Positions 33,085 through 44,400 of a DNA stretch of 64,000 bases are shown piece after piece. Within the stretch, counting starts at the first letter, position 1; each line of letters begins with the position of its first letter. The DNA lies in assembly GCA_030762935.1 (NCBI GenBank), contig CM060899.1, positions 63,600,501-63,664,500 of the forward strand, given 5' to 3'. A program made the translations under genes and the position numbers. The notes beneath the pieces were generated by a model. That model had not been told where the DNA came from and did not search any database. It saw only the letters and a list, made by a program, of their open reading frames with translations. The DNA is from Hymenopus coronatus (taxonomy: Eukaryota > Arthropoda > Insecta > Mantodea > Hymenopodidae).

Positions 33085-33245
33085 ATGAAACGAAAGGTGC
33101 CTCCGTTTTAGAAAACTTAAGAAGTTCAAAATTGTAACCAATAACAAGGTATATCTCAGAAACGGTCAACTCAACAACAAAAATGTATATTACATAAATT
33201 GTGCATTTTAACGAGATCTACTTATACACAGTTTAAAATAAAATC
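33085..33245 (+). repeat. SHE internal fragment
   Basis: Matches the B-type middle: GTAACCAATAACAAGG, TATCTCAGAAACGGTCAACTC, ACATAAATTGTG and TTTTAACGAGATCTAC. Both ends are missing; a SINE follows at once and may have inserted here. Confidence 0.65.
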
Positions 33246-33259
33246 CTACATACTTTACC

Positions 33260-33745
33260 AAGCGGGATGGCTGAGGCGGTAACGTCTATGGCCCGAATTC
33301 TGGATGTCCGGAGTTCGGTACTCAGCGACCACCCAGTCTGAGTCACGAGTTTTTCGGTGATTCCCCAAGTCGACAGTTGATTGCTAAGGTGGTTCATATT
33401 TACCACGACTTTCCTGCCCATTGTCATCTGTTTCAGGGTTGAAGGTTCAAGCGACGGTGTTCGGCGGGTTGCGACTGGGCGGTGGTTGTGCACTATATAA
33501 AGGTTTCTTCCTGGTGTCGTTGGGGAGGGGATTCTTCGAATTGGGCACTTCTTCCCAGCACCATAGGAGGTTCAAGGGCTTGTGCGCCGGGTGATGACGG
33601 ATGCAGTCTATCTGGAAACGTTACAGACCCTTCCATATTTGCACAAGTCATGCTGATTAGCCCTTCGGATCTCTCCCAGGGGTAACGTAAGTCGCGAAGG
33701 GCTACTAGGGTCCGCAATGGTTGGAAGCACCATCCTCGATAATCC
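33260..33745 (+). repeat. tRNA-derived SINE (family S5), about 485 bp
   Basis: Head GGGATGGCTGAGGCGGTAAC (A box of tRNA-Leu type) and CCGGAGTTCGGTACTC (box B-like). A long GC-rich body with no coding similarity follows. Single copy in the window, so the family status rests on the promoter pattern. Frames across the body (33233-33756, both strands) are treated as chance. Confidence 0.6.
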
Positions 33746-34265
33746 TTATTTAGCACACTTTGAATTACAAAAGTAAATTTTACTAATCTTTAAGGTGAAT
33801 ATTTTCTTTACCAATTCATAAAAGTGTTAAGTGTGTAGCTTTTCCGTGTGCAAGATATATAGTTGTATTAGAGTTTGCTTTCTGCATTTATGCTTTGGAC
33901 AGGTTTCTCTGTGAAAGGCATTTTCTGGTATAAATGACCCATTTTCTCAGCAACTACTGAAGATAGCTAAATTAAATTTTAGGCCTTGTAAAAATAAACT
34001 CAAGGCACTAATAAATAGTTGAAAGAGAGCCTTTACTATGTATACTTGGTGCAAGATTCAGAGAAGGTACAAACGATGTACCGCTTCTTTGTAAGGTTCT
34101 AAGAAGGCAACTCTCAAGTGTTTCTTTGTTATAATTGCGGGGCTGCCCTTGTTGTATGGGACGGGATCTGTTGTCAAAATAACCCTCATAAATGATGCTG
34201 TATAAAACAATTGATGCTGTGCTTATCTATTGTTACCAAGAAGTGACTATTCCCTGTCAGGATAA
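33746..34265. other. Unassigned DNA
   Basis: About 520 bases without repeat partners or frames of interest, between a SINE and repeat D. Confidence 0.4.
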
Positions 34266-34440
34266 TGCACGCACGTATTGTAACAATGATACAGGGGTGA
34301 TGGCAAACTCTCCCCCATGCCTACCTTTCTTACCATCTCTGAACACGGCCTCCTAAAGCGGGAAGAGGGGAAGCAGTTGAAGGCGTGAGTTGCGTGGTCC
34401 GAAATATGGTAGAATTTTTAATTACCTTAACAAGCTATGC
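34266..34440 (+). repeat. Dispersed repeat D, copy 1
   Basis: CACGCACGTATTGTAACAATG, GGTGATGGCAAACTCTCCC, AAGAGGGGAAGCAGTTGAAG and TTTTTAATTACCTT recur at 54360-54530 and 55210-55380 in the same orientation. No ends or coding region can be defined. Unknown element or degraded gene-family piece. Confidence 0.7.
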
Positions 34441-34851
34441 TGTGGGCAACAGAATTAAGGAACACTGGGAGTGAAATTTCAAATTTATATATATTCTTAA
34501 AAAAAGTTTTTGTTACTGCTCCATTCCTGTTATGTTAGTGTAAATACCAAATTTCATGTTGAAATTAATTTAGCCCTTTCTTGTGCACCAATCGTAGGAA
34601 AACTCTTTCATTGAGATGGTATCCGAAATACAATTACATGCGTAGATCATAATATGGTCATTGCTTCCCGATTCCTGCCTACGATAAGCACAACCTTATG
34701 ATTCTCCGCGGCAGTGGCGGCTTGTGACCTGAACGTGAAGCCCATTCCACACAAAATAACAAATGAAACTTACCAGTTTATATATTAAGTTGACTCTCTT
34801 GTCCTTTGTTGGCATAAAGTCTTCGTGAACGGCTGCCTCCCCAATAGGTCG
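34441..34851. other. Unassigned DNA
   Basis: About 410 bases with no recognised content before a reverse SHE copy. Confidence 0.4.
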
Positions 34852-35708
34852 ATTTGTACTTTCTCTACGCGTACTATGTACATAGTGTGTAGAGAAGGTA
34901 TTGTAATGCATCCAAAAATTCGATACCGAGATTTCACCGGAAATACGTGTTTTGGGTCCCTCTGAATCCAGAAAAAGCATTTTTGGAAAAAAAAATGTCT
35001 GTGTATGTGTGTCTGTGGACAGCATAGCTCAAAAACGAAAAGACCATTGAATGCCAAACTTTAAGTTTGGTATCTTCCAAGAATGCGACACGAAAATTTT
35101 CAATAAAATCCCTCACCCCAACTACCCTTTACAAGACATTTTTTCGAAAATTTTGATTTTCTCAGAAATGGCTGTAACGATTTTGAATAAAATATCGTAT
35201 ATTAAAGATATTTATCTGGCAAATAAAATGCATATCTTGAACTTTCTGGGAATGGCCTCTGAAGACTACTTTATTCTGATTCAATTCTACGGAATTTTAC
35301 ATAACTGCTAAACCGTAAGAGATGGACAAAAGCTTACTACACAAAGAATTAGAGCACGTTTAAACATAATTTATCTTCTATAATTTTTTTTCGTGGAGTA
35401 GATAGTTTTTTTAAGATATTCCTTGTTTTTGGTTTCAGCCTTGAAAAACATACTTTTCTCATTCGGGAATTTCTCAACTCCTGTCCATACAAACAAAGGA
35501 ACTTCAGTCACATAGCAACCAGCTTTTGACTATCACTTTAACCTATGCTACTCCCTTACTTCGCTTCTACTTACAAGGAAGCAAGTAATAAGACTTTTTC
35601 TGCTAATTTTTTCTCGAGTAGCATGAAGTAAATAGAAGCATAAGCATTTTAACAATTTGTTGCAGATATGTAGAGAAAGTCATGTGAATGGAACACGTCA
35701 AGATTTTT
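34852..35708 (-). mobile_element. SHE element, subfamily A, reverse, full length
   Basis: Body 34856-35702 (847 bp). The tail ACTTTCTCTACGCG and palindrome are at 34858-34890; the head motif CTTTCTCTACATATC and GTTCCATTCACATG are in reverse near 35668-35696; ATTTTT follows at 35703-35708. The 86-codon frame appears at 35051-35311, here with a frame-changing indel at its start. Confidence 0.87.
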
Positions 35709-36005
35709 CTGAAGAGAAACGCACATGCATAAGGGATATTTATAAATATAATATCGTACTGTTGTACTGATTTAACAAGAATTTATACACTGTTAATTAC
35801 TTTAAAGAAAATCGGGGGGGGGGAAGTCTGAAATTAGCATAATTTGGCCACGGATAAAACATCATAGAAAAAGAGTTAGCCAAGTCGGAGATGTTTCTGT
35901 TTAGTGTATCGAGCATACTACAAATCGGGCTATTGAATACCAATGTATTGACTTTGTTATGATATCAGCTACCATTTTGTCCTAATATGAAAAGGCTCTT
36001 TAGGT
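35709..36005. other. Unassigned DNA
   Basis: Just under 300 bases between two SHE copies, including a G run (35815-35823). Nothing else is seen. Confidence 0.4.
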
Positions 36006-36821
36006 AAAAATGTGTTCCGTTCACATGACTTTCTCTATATCACTCATACAAATTATGCTATTTACTTCATCTAATCGATAAAAAATTAGCAGAAATAGTC
36101 TTATTACTTGCTTCCTTGTAAGTAGAAGCGAAATAAGGGAGTACCACAGGTTAAAGTGATAGCAAAAGATGGTTGCTATGTGACTGAAGTTCCTTTGTTT
36201 TTATGGACACGAGTTCACAAAGTCCTATATGAGAAAAGTATACGTTTTTTATAGCTGAAACCAAAAACAACGAATATCTCAAAAACAATCAACTCCACGA
36301 AAAAAATGTATATAACATAAATTGTGTGTTTTAAAGTGCTCTACATTTGTTGTGTGGTAAGTTTTTGTCCATCTCTTACGGTTTAGCAGTTATGCAAAAT
36401 TCCGAAAATAAAGTAGTCTTCAGAGGCTATTGCCAGAAAATTCAAAATATACATTTTATTTGTCAGGTAAATATCTTTAATATACGATATTTTAATCAAA
36501 ATCGTTAGAGCCATTTTTTAGAAAATTAAAATTTTCGAAAAAAGTTCCATGTAAAGGATAGTTTGGGGTGGGGGGTTTCCCAAAATCTTCGTGTCGCATC
36601 CCTGGAAGGTACTAAACTTAAATACCACGTTTGGTATGTTACCGACTTTTCGTTTTTGAGTTATCGTGTTCACACACACACACACACGCACGGACCTTTT
36701 TCTGGATTCAGGGGTCCATAAAACATATGTTTGCGGTGAAATCTCGGTATCGAATTTTTTGGTGGATTGCAATACCTTCTCTACACACTATGTACATAGT
36801 GCGTATAGAGAAAGTAAAAAT
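36006..36821 (+). mobile_element. SHE element, subfamily A, full length
   Basis: AAAAAT at 36006-36011 and 36816-36821 frame an 804-bp body. The first CTGA of the head is missing. The subterminal motifs agree in a private variant: ACTTTCTCTATA at the head and TATAGAGAAAGT at the tail. CA run at 36672-36690. The reverse frame 36518-36772 is a chance frame of this region. Confidence 0.87.
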
Positions 36822-36921
36822 GGTGAAGCAGGATATAAAATGGCAATTAGTACTCATCAATGTGGCAAGTCATACAGAGATAGTGCAACATAACTCGAGA
36901 TAAATGAAATGATGTTTTATT

Positions 36922-37130
36922 TATGGACGCTCTTTAACTGCTGTGGCTCTCACTCTATAAGGGCGTGTAAGACCGCTTAATTTTGCTAACAGGCCTATCA
37001 GGCTTGAGGTTCTTTTACGTGCCGTAAATCTAAAATACGGGACCCACGGCTCTACTTCCCTTCCGAAGGAAGCCATGCTAAGGATTTTTACGCCCGAAAA
37101 AATCCATCGTCCTCCGCATGTGTGAGAACT
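36922..37130 (-). repeat. SINE family S6, copy 1
   Basis: Shares GTAAAAATCCTTAGCATGGC, CTTCCTTCGGAAGGGAAGTA and ACGTAAAAGAACCTCAAGC (in reverse) with 58866-58995, which carries a tRNA-like head. Here the head end is about 37115-37130 and is degraded. The short inverted CTTCCTTCGGAAGG can form a hairpin. Confidence 0.65.
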
Positions 37131-37669
37131 TCGAGAATCATTATCAGAACCTTGGAATAACATTACGTGCAAGAGTGTATGCCCAAAAGAATGAACTGTG
37201 TCCCTTCCACAAGTTATGCGCCAGACGTCTCCCCAACGTGCTTCGAGATTCTGCTGCGACCTTGCGGGAAAAGTTCGAACTACTCATATCTCGCTCTTCG
37301 GCGAGACACCGCGAGAGATAGTCCTTCAGTCAAGCTGGAAATTCGCCAAGGGACAGATCGTCTTTAAGAGCAAGGGTACGCAACTGCGCTTTCTTTCGGC
37401 TTGGACAACATTTTGGGGTTATATATACTATCACAAGATTTAGTTTTCAAATTGTTAATTCAAGGCCTGTAACTTACAAATGTAAAATTTATCCTAAGCA
37501 AAATGCATAACAATAACATCAATTATGATTTTAATAACTGTTTGTTAAAAGATCTTCTCAACTTAATAAATTGTGAAACTCTGTCAGTGTTTCCTTGCAG
37601 TTTCCTGGGGTTTTTCTACCTAGGCTTTTAAGGAAACTTTTTTTATTATTTATTTATTTAACGATTCAG
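37131..37669. other. Unassigned DNA with overlapping frames
   Basis: Three overlapping forward frames (37118-37443) lie in a GC-richer patch without recognisable motifs. No partner elsewhere. Not called as a gene; the remaining 230 bases are AT-rich. Confidence 0.4.
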
Positions 37670-38335
37670 TAAGTCAAAAGTTGGTTGCTATGTGACTGAA
37701 GTTCCTTTGTTTGTATAGACAGGAGTTGACAAATTCCTCTATGAGAAAAATATAAGTTTTTTTTTTAAACAAGGAATATCTAAAAATGATTATATCCACG
37801 AACAAAATGTATATAACATATATAGTGTGCTTTAACGTGCTCTATATTTTTTGTGTGGCAAGTTTTTGTCCATCTCTTACGGTTTACCAGTTATACAAAA
37901 TTCCGTAAAATTCATGCAGAATAAAGTACTCTTCAGAGGCTATTCCCAGAAAATTCAAGATATACATTTTATTTGTCAGGTAAATGTCTTTATTATATGA
38001 TATTATAAACAAAATCGTTAGTCATTTTTGAGAAAATCAAAATTTTCGAAAAGAATTCCATTTAAAGGTCAGTTTAGGGTGGGGGGGGGGGAATTTTTCT
38101 CAAAATCTTCGTGTCGCATACTTGGAAGATACCAAACTTAAATACTAAGTTTGGTATTTTACCGACTTTTCGTTTTCGAATTATCGTGTTCACAGACACA
38201 CGGACACATATATGAACCTTTTTCTGATTTTTTTTGATACAGCGGACCCTAAAGCACATATTTCCGGTGGGATTTTTTGAATGTTTCCAATACTTCTCTA
38301 TATACTATGTACATAGTACGTGTAGAGAAAGTAAA
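37670..38335 (+). mobile_element. SHE element, subfamily A, 5'-truncated
   Basis: Starts inside the element (CAAAAGTTGGTTGCTATGTG) and runs to the complete tail with palindrome and CGTGTAGAGAAAGTAAAT. The head and its subterminal motif are missing. A C/G run near 38081-38091 replaces the GGGTGGGG block. Confidence 0.8.
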
Positions 38336-38627
38336 TATACCCATAACATCCCGGTTAATACCACCCGTGATTTGACGGTGAAATATAAATAATATGCTTA
38401 CATAAATTAAACTTGTCCGGAGAACCTCAACAAAACACTAACGCCAGAAAGCTGCGACAAAAGCGTCAGGTAAAACAATTTAATTCATGATGTGCTTTAC
38501 CACAATAAGGTAAGAGAGTTTTATTATACCGAGATTTCAGCCTTGCAAATCGATGGGTGAGATAATCAGATGGACTCACTAGCAGCGAATGGAGATCTGC
38601 GCTAAATATTTAGCAACCACTCATGAC
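38336..38627. other. Unassigned DNA
   Basis: About 290 bases before mariner copy 2; no recognised content. Confidence 0.4.
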
Positions 38628-38806
38628 TACGAGGCTCGGCTGATAAGTCCCGGGCCTCACACGATATGGCGCCACTAGCCCAGTTAGACGCTAGCATCGT
38701 ATAGTTTAACTCTAGACTAGCTTGTATCCTTAGTTACAGGTCAATAGCTTGTTTAGTTTTTGAATGACAGCATTTTAAACAATATAACTTTAGAGTTTTC
38801 ACGAAA

Positions 38807-39485
38807 ATGGAGGATTTGGAAAAAACGAGCAGTGATTAAATACTTCCATTTGAAAGACTTATCGCCTAAAGAAAAATGGACAGTACATTGAAAGACTCTG
38901 TCCCTTCATATTCAATGATTAAAAGGTGGGTTGCAGAGTTTAAAATGGGACGTACAAGCACTAGTGATGAGCCTCGCTCTGGACGCCCTGTAGAAGTGAC
39001 AACTCCAGAGATCATTGAAAAAACTCATCGTCTAGTACTGGAAGACTGCAGATTAAAGTCGTTTGTGATAGCAACGGCTGTAAACACATTAAAAGAAGGT
39101 AATATTTTAAGTAATGTTTTGGGCTTTCACAAGGTCTGTGTAAGTTGGGTGGGGGGGGGTTTGTTGACACCTGATCAAAAGTTGCAAAGAAAAACTGTTT
39201 CTGTTAAGAATGAGGAGCTCAACCGTAAAAATCCCATTGATATGGCTTATTACCATGGATGAAACTGGCATACATCACTACACTCCAGAAAGTAAATCAC
39301 AGTTAAAACAATGGATTGCGCCAGGTGAACCGACTCCAAAAAAGCCAAAGCCTATTTTGTCAGGTAACAAAGTTATGGCGAGTGTTTTCTGGGATGTACA
39401 GGGAATTATTTTTATTGATTACTTGGAAAAGGGTATAAGTGTCAGTGGTGACTACTACGCAACGTTTCGGTGATGAGGTGAAATG
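38807..39485 (+). pseudogene. Mariner transposase relic, N-terminal part
   Basis: ATGGAGGATTTGG corresponds to the start of copy 1; an extra A and an 11-base deletion break the frame early. From 38876 the frame gives DSTLKDSVPSYSMIKRW, SDEPRSGRPVEVTTPEI, ITMDETGIHHYTPES (first catalytic Asp retained), QWIAPGEPTP, GIIFIDYLEKG and SGDYYA. It stops where the SHE copy begins. Confidence 0.9.
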
Positions 39486-40385
39486 AAAAATCTGATGTGC
39501 TACACTCACATGACTTTCTCTAGCTGTCCTACAAACTTCATACATAAGATTCTTCTTCTTTCTGCACCTTGCTAATCGTGGTACTCTTTAGCACAATGTT
39601 CTTATTATTTAGTTCCGTATAAGTAGGAAGAAAATAAGGGAATACACTAGGCTAAACTAATAGTCAAATGTTTTAAAAGCTGTCGCTATGCGATTGTCAT
39701 TATAAATCGCTTCTTTTCTTGGCCAGGAGTAGAACAAAAGAAAAATGGACACTCCCGTCTGAGAAAAGTTAAAGTACTTCACAACTGAAACTAATAACAA
39801 TGAATACCTCGAAAACGGTAAACTTCACGAGAAAAATGTATATGACATAACTTGTGTATTTTAACAAGACCTACATTTTTTTGTATAGTAAGTTTTTGTC
39901 TATCTCTTACAGTTTACTAGTTACGCCAAATTAAGCAAAATTCATCCAGAATAAACAGGTCTTCAGAAGCTATTCCCAAAAAATTCAAGATATACATTTT
40001 ATTTGGTAGGTAAATATCTTTAATATATGATATTTTAATCAAAATCGTTAGAGCCATTTTTAAGAAAATCAAAATTTTCGAAAAATGTTCCATGTAAAGG
40101 GTAGTTGGGGGTGGGGGGATTTTTCTCAAAATCTTCGTGTCGCATCCCGGAAGATACTAAACTTAAATACCAAGTTTGGTATTTTACGACTTTTCGTTTT
40201 TGAGTTATCGTGTTCACAGGCACACGGACACACATACACGGACCTTTTTGTGAAAATGCTTTTTTTTTGGATATTGGGGACCCTAAAACACATATTTCCG
40301 GTGAAATCTCGGTATCGAATTTTTGGTGGAGTGCAATACTTTCTCTATACACTATGTACATAGTGCGTATGGAGAAAGTAAAAAT
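39486..40385 (+). mobile_element. SHE element inserted in mariner copy 2
   Basis: AAAAAT at 39486-39491 and 40380-40385 frame an 888-bp body. The head is B type (CTACACTCACATG, CTTTCTCTAGCTG), the tail A-like (GCGTATGGAGAAAGT), so this copy is probably a recombinant. Mariner copy 1 has the uninterrupted sequence GTGAAAAGAAAAATACCTC here, showing that AAAAAT existed before insertion. The reverse frames at 39917-40129 and 40035-40391 belong to the recurrent SHE frame. Confidence 0.9.
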
Positions 40386-40612
40386 GTGCAATTTAAAGTT
40401 GGAATTGCTTGAACATCCACCCTATTCGCCAGATCTAGCATCCAGTGACTACCACCTGTTCCCAAACCTCCAAAAATTTCTTAGAGGATCAAGATTTCAC
40501 AGCAACGAGGTCATTGATGCGGTAAACAGCTATTTTGAGGACTTGATAAATCGCACTACAGAGATGGGTTAGTTAAATTAGAACACCGATATGGCAAATT
40601 ATGGAGATTATG
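40386..40612 (+). pseudogene. Mariner transposase relic, C-terminal part
   Basis: Resumes with KLELLEHPPYSPDLASSDYH (third catalytic Asp), FPNLQKFLRGSRFHSNEV and DAVNSYFEDL. Compared with copy 1 the 80 bases with HHDNAPAYRS are missing upstream. The end of the frame is degraded before the right inverted repeat. Confidence 0.88.
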
Positions 40613-40769
40613 TTGAGAAATAAAGCAAAAAGCTGTTTTCGTTGAGAGGCCCGGAACTTATCAGCCGACCCAGTAGAATAGCGCATGTCCTCAAGTGCAT
40701 ATGCCTGCAGCATTTCGCTTCAGTCGAAAAGATGTTCCTCTAGATTACTGCTGTAATAACATGACAGTG

Positions 40770-41250
40770 TCAAACGTCTTTTTTGAAATAATTGATACGT
40801 AAATCAATCTTGTTGAATACATATTTCGTAATGTAGACTCAATTTACAATTCGTGTATTAATTACCATGCCAACAAGTACCGAAGTTTGAGAGGTCATTA
40901 ATATTCACAGTACAATTAGGAAATGACGTAACCATCAACATATCTTTGCTTCGACTTCGCTGGTAAAAGTGAAGCACATGATGGATAGCAGCTTCTTCAA
41001 TAGCAATGTCGCTCATGTTTATAAAACTTTACTGCTTGGTAATAACTATAAAAAAAATCGAAAGATTCAATTCGGCTACATAACCTAACAAGCAAGCATG
41101 TGCTACTTCAAGTAAAGAATCTATTACAACATTCACTAACAAAAGAGTGTATAAGAAGGCTTTGTCCATATAATTTAGATGTGACCTTTCATTTCTTCAT
41201 ATTAAGATTTAATGGTTTCTTAATGTTCAATAAAATATTCAAAAGCAATC
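40770..41250 (+). repeat. Dispersed repeat C, copy 2
   Basis: Partner of 29268-29660 in the opposite orientation; see there. About 165 bases (40932-41098) are present only here, following GGAAATGACGTAAC, so either an insertion here or a deletion in copy 1. No domain recognised in the 72-codon frame. Confidence 0.75.
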
Positions 41251-41387
41251 AGATATTTATCAGATCTCGAATGCTCGGCCTCCCAATATGCATTCTCGAC
41301 CTGATAAGTATAGCTTAGTACGCAATATACTATAAAAGTACCCATGTCAATATTTACTTGCGTAATTTCATTGAAATGAAGCTAATA

Positions 41388-42218
41388 ATACGTTTTCTAT
41401 ACGTACTAGTATATAGAGAAGGTATTGTAATGCACCCAAAAATTGGATACCGAAATGTTGCTGGAAATACATGTTTTGGGTCCTCTGAATTAAAAAAAAA
41501 ACATTTTTAGAAACAGATCCTTGTGTGTATCTGTAGACAGGATAGCTCAAAAACGAAAACTCGGTTAAATACCAAACTTGGTATTTAAGTTTATTATTTT
41601 TCAAGGATGTGACACGAAGATTTTCAAGAAATCCCCCCCAACCCCAAACTACTACATGTTTTTTTTTTTATTATTTTTAATTGTGGCTTTCTCAAAATGG
41701 CTCTAACGATTTTGATTAAAACGCCTATATTAAAGATACTTGCATCACATATAAAATGTATATTTTGAATTTTCTGGGAATAGTCTCTGAAGAGCTCTTT
41801 ATTCTGGATGAATTTTGCATAGCTGCTAAACCGCAAGAGAAAGATAAAATTTACTACACACAACATGTAGATCTCCTTAAAACACACAATTTACGTCATA
41901 TATATTTCACCACTGCAGTTGGCCATTTTCCAAATATTCCTTGTTATTGGTTTCATTTTTAAAATGCTTAAAAGTTTTTTCACACAGGAACTTGTCAACT
42001 CCTGGGCACGGATTTCAATCCCATTTTAAAACATTTCAGTGTCGGTTTAGGCTAGAGTATTCCCTTATTGCCCTTCTAATTACAAAGAAGCAAGTAATAA
42101 GACCATTGCTGCTAATGTTTATCTAGATTAGCATAGAGTGAGTAGAAGAATAACTGTTTAACAATAATTTGTTACAGAGATGTGGAGAAAATCATGTGAA
42201 TGAAACACATCCATTTTT
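41388..42218 (-). mobile_element. SHE element, reverse, near full length
   Basis: Tail at 41390-41430 (GTTTTCTATACGTAC, eroded palindrome), central block in reverse, head at 42180-42210 (reverse of ATGTGTTTCATTCACATGA with ATTTTCTCCACATC). Both subterminal motifs carry several changes, so the copy is older than average. A T run follows the head. Confidence 0.8.
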
Positions 42219-42366
42219 TTTTTGGAGTAGATATTCGTTGTAGCTACTGGTGCAAGGAAGTTGCGCCCATGGTTTAAGGTGAGAGAATTGGTGAGAGTGA
42301 GAAATGTGTTGCATCTGTGGAATTTGGAAAATCCACATTATGTATGATGTCCTATGGAAATTAATA

Positions 42367-43007
42367 CAGAGTGATTTATGTAGAACTGACATGTCTTTCT
42401 TTAATTATTCCATTGGAAATTCATTCAATGACCCAATTTTAGCACCAAATTAAGCACAATGTTCTGGAGTTTCTATTCCTTGTCACTAGATGCGCAGATG
42501 TTTATGTTTTATTCCTAATTGCATTGTTGGCAGCTGTTTCGACATTTTGTTCTTGTAGTCAACGTGAAAATGCAGTACTATGTAGAGCTGAGTCAAGGAT
42601 ATTTTCAGCAAGATGGCGCTACATGCCATTCATCAAATGAATCCACGAGCCTAATTGCAAGATAATTTCCAGGAACGTGTGGCCACCGAGATCTCCGGAT
42701 TTGATATCGCCGGACTTATTTCTATGGGGTTACTTAAAAGACAGGGTTTTCGCCACACGTCCCCAGACATTGGACGATCTGAAGCACAACATCACAAAGG
42801 AGATTCAACAGAGTCCTCCAACGAGTGGCCAGTACGACGTGTTGAGTTGTGCCTTATGCAGGATGGAGGACATTTTCAACATTTACTATAGAGGTAAATA
42901 ATCTCCCAAAATTCCTCTACAATTTAGGTATAATAAGTTGTCGCTAACATAACACGTTTTGAAACAATTAATGAAAGAAATGTGTCAGATGTATATAAAT
43001 CACCCTG
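42367..43007 (+). mobile_element. Internally deleted Tc1/mariner-superfamily element, 641 bp
   Basis: Terminal inverted repeats: left CAGAGTGATTTATGTAGAAC, right complement CAGGGTGATTTATATACATC, continuing to similar TTTCTTT(C)ATTAATT. TA at 42365-42366 and 43008-43009. A forward transposase remnant lies inside. The element is too short to be autonomous. Confidence 0.85.
42590..42895 (+). pseudogene. Transposase C-terminal remnant (IS630/Tc1/mariner type)
   Basis: YFQQDGATCH (second catalytic Asp) is followed by WPPRSPDLISPDLFLWGYLK (third acidic residue as Asp) and DRVFATRPQTLDDLKHNI. This is the catalytic end of a superfamily member distinct from both mariners in this window. The N-terminal DNA-binding part and the first Asp are deleted. 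Confidence 0.85.
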
Positions 43008-43089
43008 TATTTCTGCCATGTATCAAAATTATAGCTTGCATGGCTATTTAAATAATACGTTTTAAATAATTTTTCCAATAAAAATGAGC

Positions 43090-43851
43090 CACGTGGTGCA
43101 GTTTTAACTAAACCGAAATATTTTCACAGAATATGTAGATTACTTATATAAGTAACTTGAGATAGGAGGCTTATGGCCTGTTTATTGAAATTTCGAAGTA
43201 ACGGCTGTAAGCTTCTGAAGTGCCAGTACGCCACTGGCTAACTTGTCAACCATTCGAGAGCATTACACGAAAAACGAAGGGACATATTACAGCGTACCTC
43301 TCTAGCGCAGTGGTTAGAATACTGGCTTTCAAGTGAAAGTTTCCGAGTTCGGGTCTCGTTCACGTATCGCGGTACTTCGTCTACAATGAAAAACATAGTA
43401 ATAAAAACATTTATTCTATGACAAGAATCGAGCTCATGACCTATGGGATAGCAGCTTACCGCGTTAAGCATTAAGCCACCAGAGCAATTGAAAAAACGCG
43501 TCCAGAGTAGGCTATTTCAAGAACGTAGTTAATGAATGCTCAGTGTCGCACTGTCAAGTGATAGTTCGAGATTTTACAGATGTTTGCGACATTAAATCTT
43601 GAGAACGCTAGTAACGAGCTACTAAAAATCGATATTTTTATACTCGGGCAGTAGTTTTAAAGACATTCTAAGCCATGTTTTCAACCTGCTTTGCTTTAAC
43701 GTCGACTTATCAGCACCTGATACCCACACGTTTAACGCTATGTAGTTGCGTTATGTTTATCCGGGGACCATGCATCGCCGATCCCAAGTTACTTATATCA
43801 GTCACGTGCACAATCTCGCAAATTATTTCGGTGTAGTTTATTAGCACCCTG
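43090..43851. mobile_element. Large MITE (family M2), copy 2, with two tRNA-like modules
   Basis: Matches 24878-25574 over its length (CCGAAATATTTTCACAGAAT start, TATTTCGGTGTAGTTTATTA end, TA at 43852-43853). The forward tRNA-like unit (CTAGCGCAGTGGTTAGAATA, GAGTTCGGGTCTCG) is at 43300-43370. An extra ~85 bases (about 43420-43505) read in reverse as GGTGGCTTAATGCTTAACGC with GAGCTCGATTCTTG, a second tRNA-like unit missing from copy 1. The left end is degraded. Confidence 0.75.
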
Positions 43852-43914
43852 TATGCGCAAAATAGTCCAGTTTTAGAATAAATGAATTTACAATTATACT
43901 TGTCACATTATATT

Positions 43915-44400
43915 CTTTTTTAGACAATTGATGCTAAAAGACTGTTAAAAGTAGAAAATTCTGTCTCTGAGCGTTATAATACTCCAATGTAGCCAACTTT
44001 GGTTTATGCGTCCACGGCCTCATTCAAGTAGGCTATGACTTTGAAAGCTTGTATCGATCCATAAAATGACGGACGATTTGAATATCATGAACATGGAATC
44101 TGCTGAACCAGACGAAATTATGCAAGCAGCGGAGAGAGGAAAATTGCAACTGCCACACTCCCTCCGTTCTATGCGAGTAAGTCATGTTGGCAACATGATG
44201 CTAAGCAAGGCAACAACTGAATATCGCAGACCGTTAAGCATGAACTCCACAAAACAATCTATTTATAATTATGTCTATAAATATTGAGAATGTCTAAATA
44301 TAGTGTGTGACACGTGTTAAAATGTTGTTTTATATTGTTCGTAGTATTACCGTTCACGGCTTACGGCCTCGTTTCCAAGCTTCCTACGCACAACATAAAA
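43915..44400 (+). repeat. Dispersed repeat E, copy 1, with first-exon-like frame
   Basis: Duplicated at 49915-50440. It includes TTAGACAATTGATGC, GTAGAAAATTCTGTC, GGCCTCATTCAAGTAGGCTATGA and an ATG at 44066 that opens M-T-D-D-L-N-I-M-N-M-E-S-A-E-P. The frame leads to GTAAGT at 44177-44182, a consensus 5' splice site. The 37 codons before it have no known domain. It could be a first exon of a duplicated gene or of an element; coding status is unproven. Confidence 0.5.

Larger units (their letters stand above)
38630..40673 (+). mobile_element. Mariner element, lineage 1, copy 2, split by a SHE
   Basis: Left end CGAGGCTCGGCTGATAAGTC (TA at 38628-38629) and right end with complement (CTTATCAGCCGACCC, TA at 40674-40675) match copy 1. 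The transposase relic is interrupted by a SHE at 39486-40385. Without the insert the element would be about 1.15 kb, roughly 80 bp shorter than copy 1, because the region with the second catalytic Asp is missing at the insertion point. Confidence 0.92.

Noticed and set aside
29268..41250. Inverted segmental duplication containing mariner lineage 1 plus repeat C
   Set aside because: Order and orientation agree, but the sequences immediately flanking the two mariners differ (one lies in a SHE, the other in unique DNA), so independent mariner insertions are more likely.
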